Assembly (NCBI GenBank): GCA_964586815.1
Contig: CAZPIB010000036.1
Coordinates: forward strand, 1-8,543
DNA length: 8,543 nucleotides
Direction: 5' to 3'
Origin: CAWUJK01 sp964586815
GTDB taxonomy: Bacteria; Patescibacteriota; Gracilibacteria; BD1-5; UBA6164
Made by a program: the position numbers and the translations under genes
In this document: positions 8,487 to 8,543 of the stretch, piece after piece
Position numbering within the stretch: the stretch's first letter is position 1
Layout of the letters: each line of letters opens with the position of its first letter
Notes under the pieces: model-generated
The model's input: the letters and a program-made list of their open reading frames with translations, nothing else
The model's database searches: none
Told to the model about the DNA's origin: nothing

Positions 8487-8516
8487 TTACACAATATTAT
8501 ATAACTTAAAAAAAAT

Positions 8517-8543
8517 ATGAGTAATAAAAAAAGTACCCTAGTG
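8517..8543 (+). CDS. Possible start of a further gene, cut by the window end
   Basis: ATG followed by eight sense codons (MSNKKSTLV) runs off the window. Support is contextual: the A-rich AAAAAAATATG start context closely matches that of the AI-2E gene, and a candidate extended -10 lies upstream. Nine codons are too few to suggest a function. Confidence 0.35.

Overview
Organism. The window is very A+T-rich, and its four long reading frames stay open only if UGA is read as a sense codon. UGA falls where homologous families have conserved glycines: before the Asp of the RND TM4 motif, in the RND GGGEAEE stretch, and in the AI-2E GGxxFG motif. Conserved tryptophans (for example EWAILP in the muramidase) use TGG. 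UGA is therefore Gly, not Trp (translation table 25). This points to Candidatus Absconditabacteria (SR1) or Gracilibacteria (BD1-5), within the Patescibacteria/CPR. Under the standard code these genes break into short fragments.

Layout, all genes on the + strand. (1) 118-1515 encodes a 465-aa protein with about 300 N-terminal residues of unknown function and a C-terminal phage-lambda-R-like muramidase domain, without a recognisable signal peptide. A putative extended -10 promoter lies upstream. (2) 1598-3562 encodes a lipoprotein membrane-fusion (periplasmic adaptor) protein with an unusually long hairpin between its two lipoyl half-motifs. A REP-like hairpin repeat is read in frame near its C-terminus. 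(3) 3563-3832 is intergenic and holds a 21-bp perfect inverted repeat, a 9-bp tandem repeat and a 100-N assembly gap. (4) 3833-7063 encodes a full-length HAE1/AcrB-like RND efflux pump, followed by an intrinsic terminator. (5) 7176-8354 encodes an AI-2E-family (PerM/YdiK-type) membrane protein with its own candidate promoter. (6) 8355-8516 is intergenic, with an IS-end-like sequence and another candidate extended -10 promoter. (7) From 8517 a reading frame runs off the window.

How the genes work together. The adaptor and RND genes are adjacent and codirectional, so they very probably form one tripartite-type exporter. No outer-membrane TolC partner is present, which fits the presumed single-membrane CPR envelope. 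The AI-2E gene is a separate transcription unit. The muramidase has no evident functional tie to the exporter; related Absconditabacteria include predatory epibionts, so a cell-wall-targeting enzyme is of interest there, but this is inference. I see no CRISPR, tRNA, rRNA or complete mobile element.
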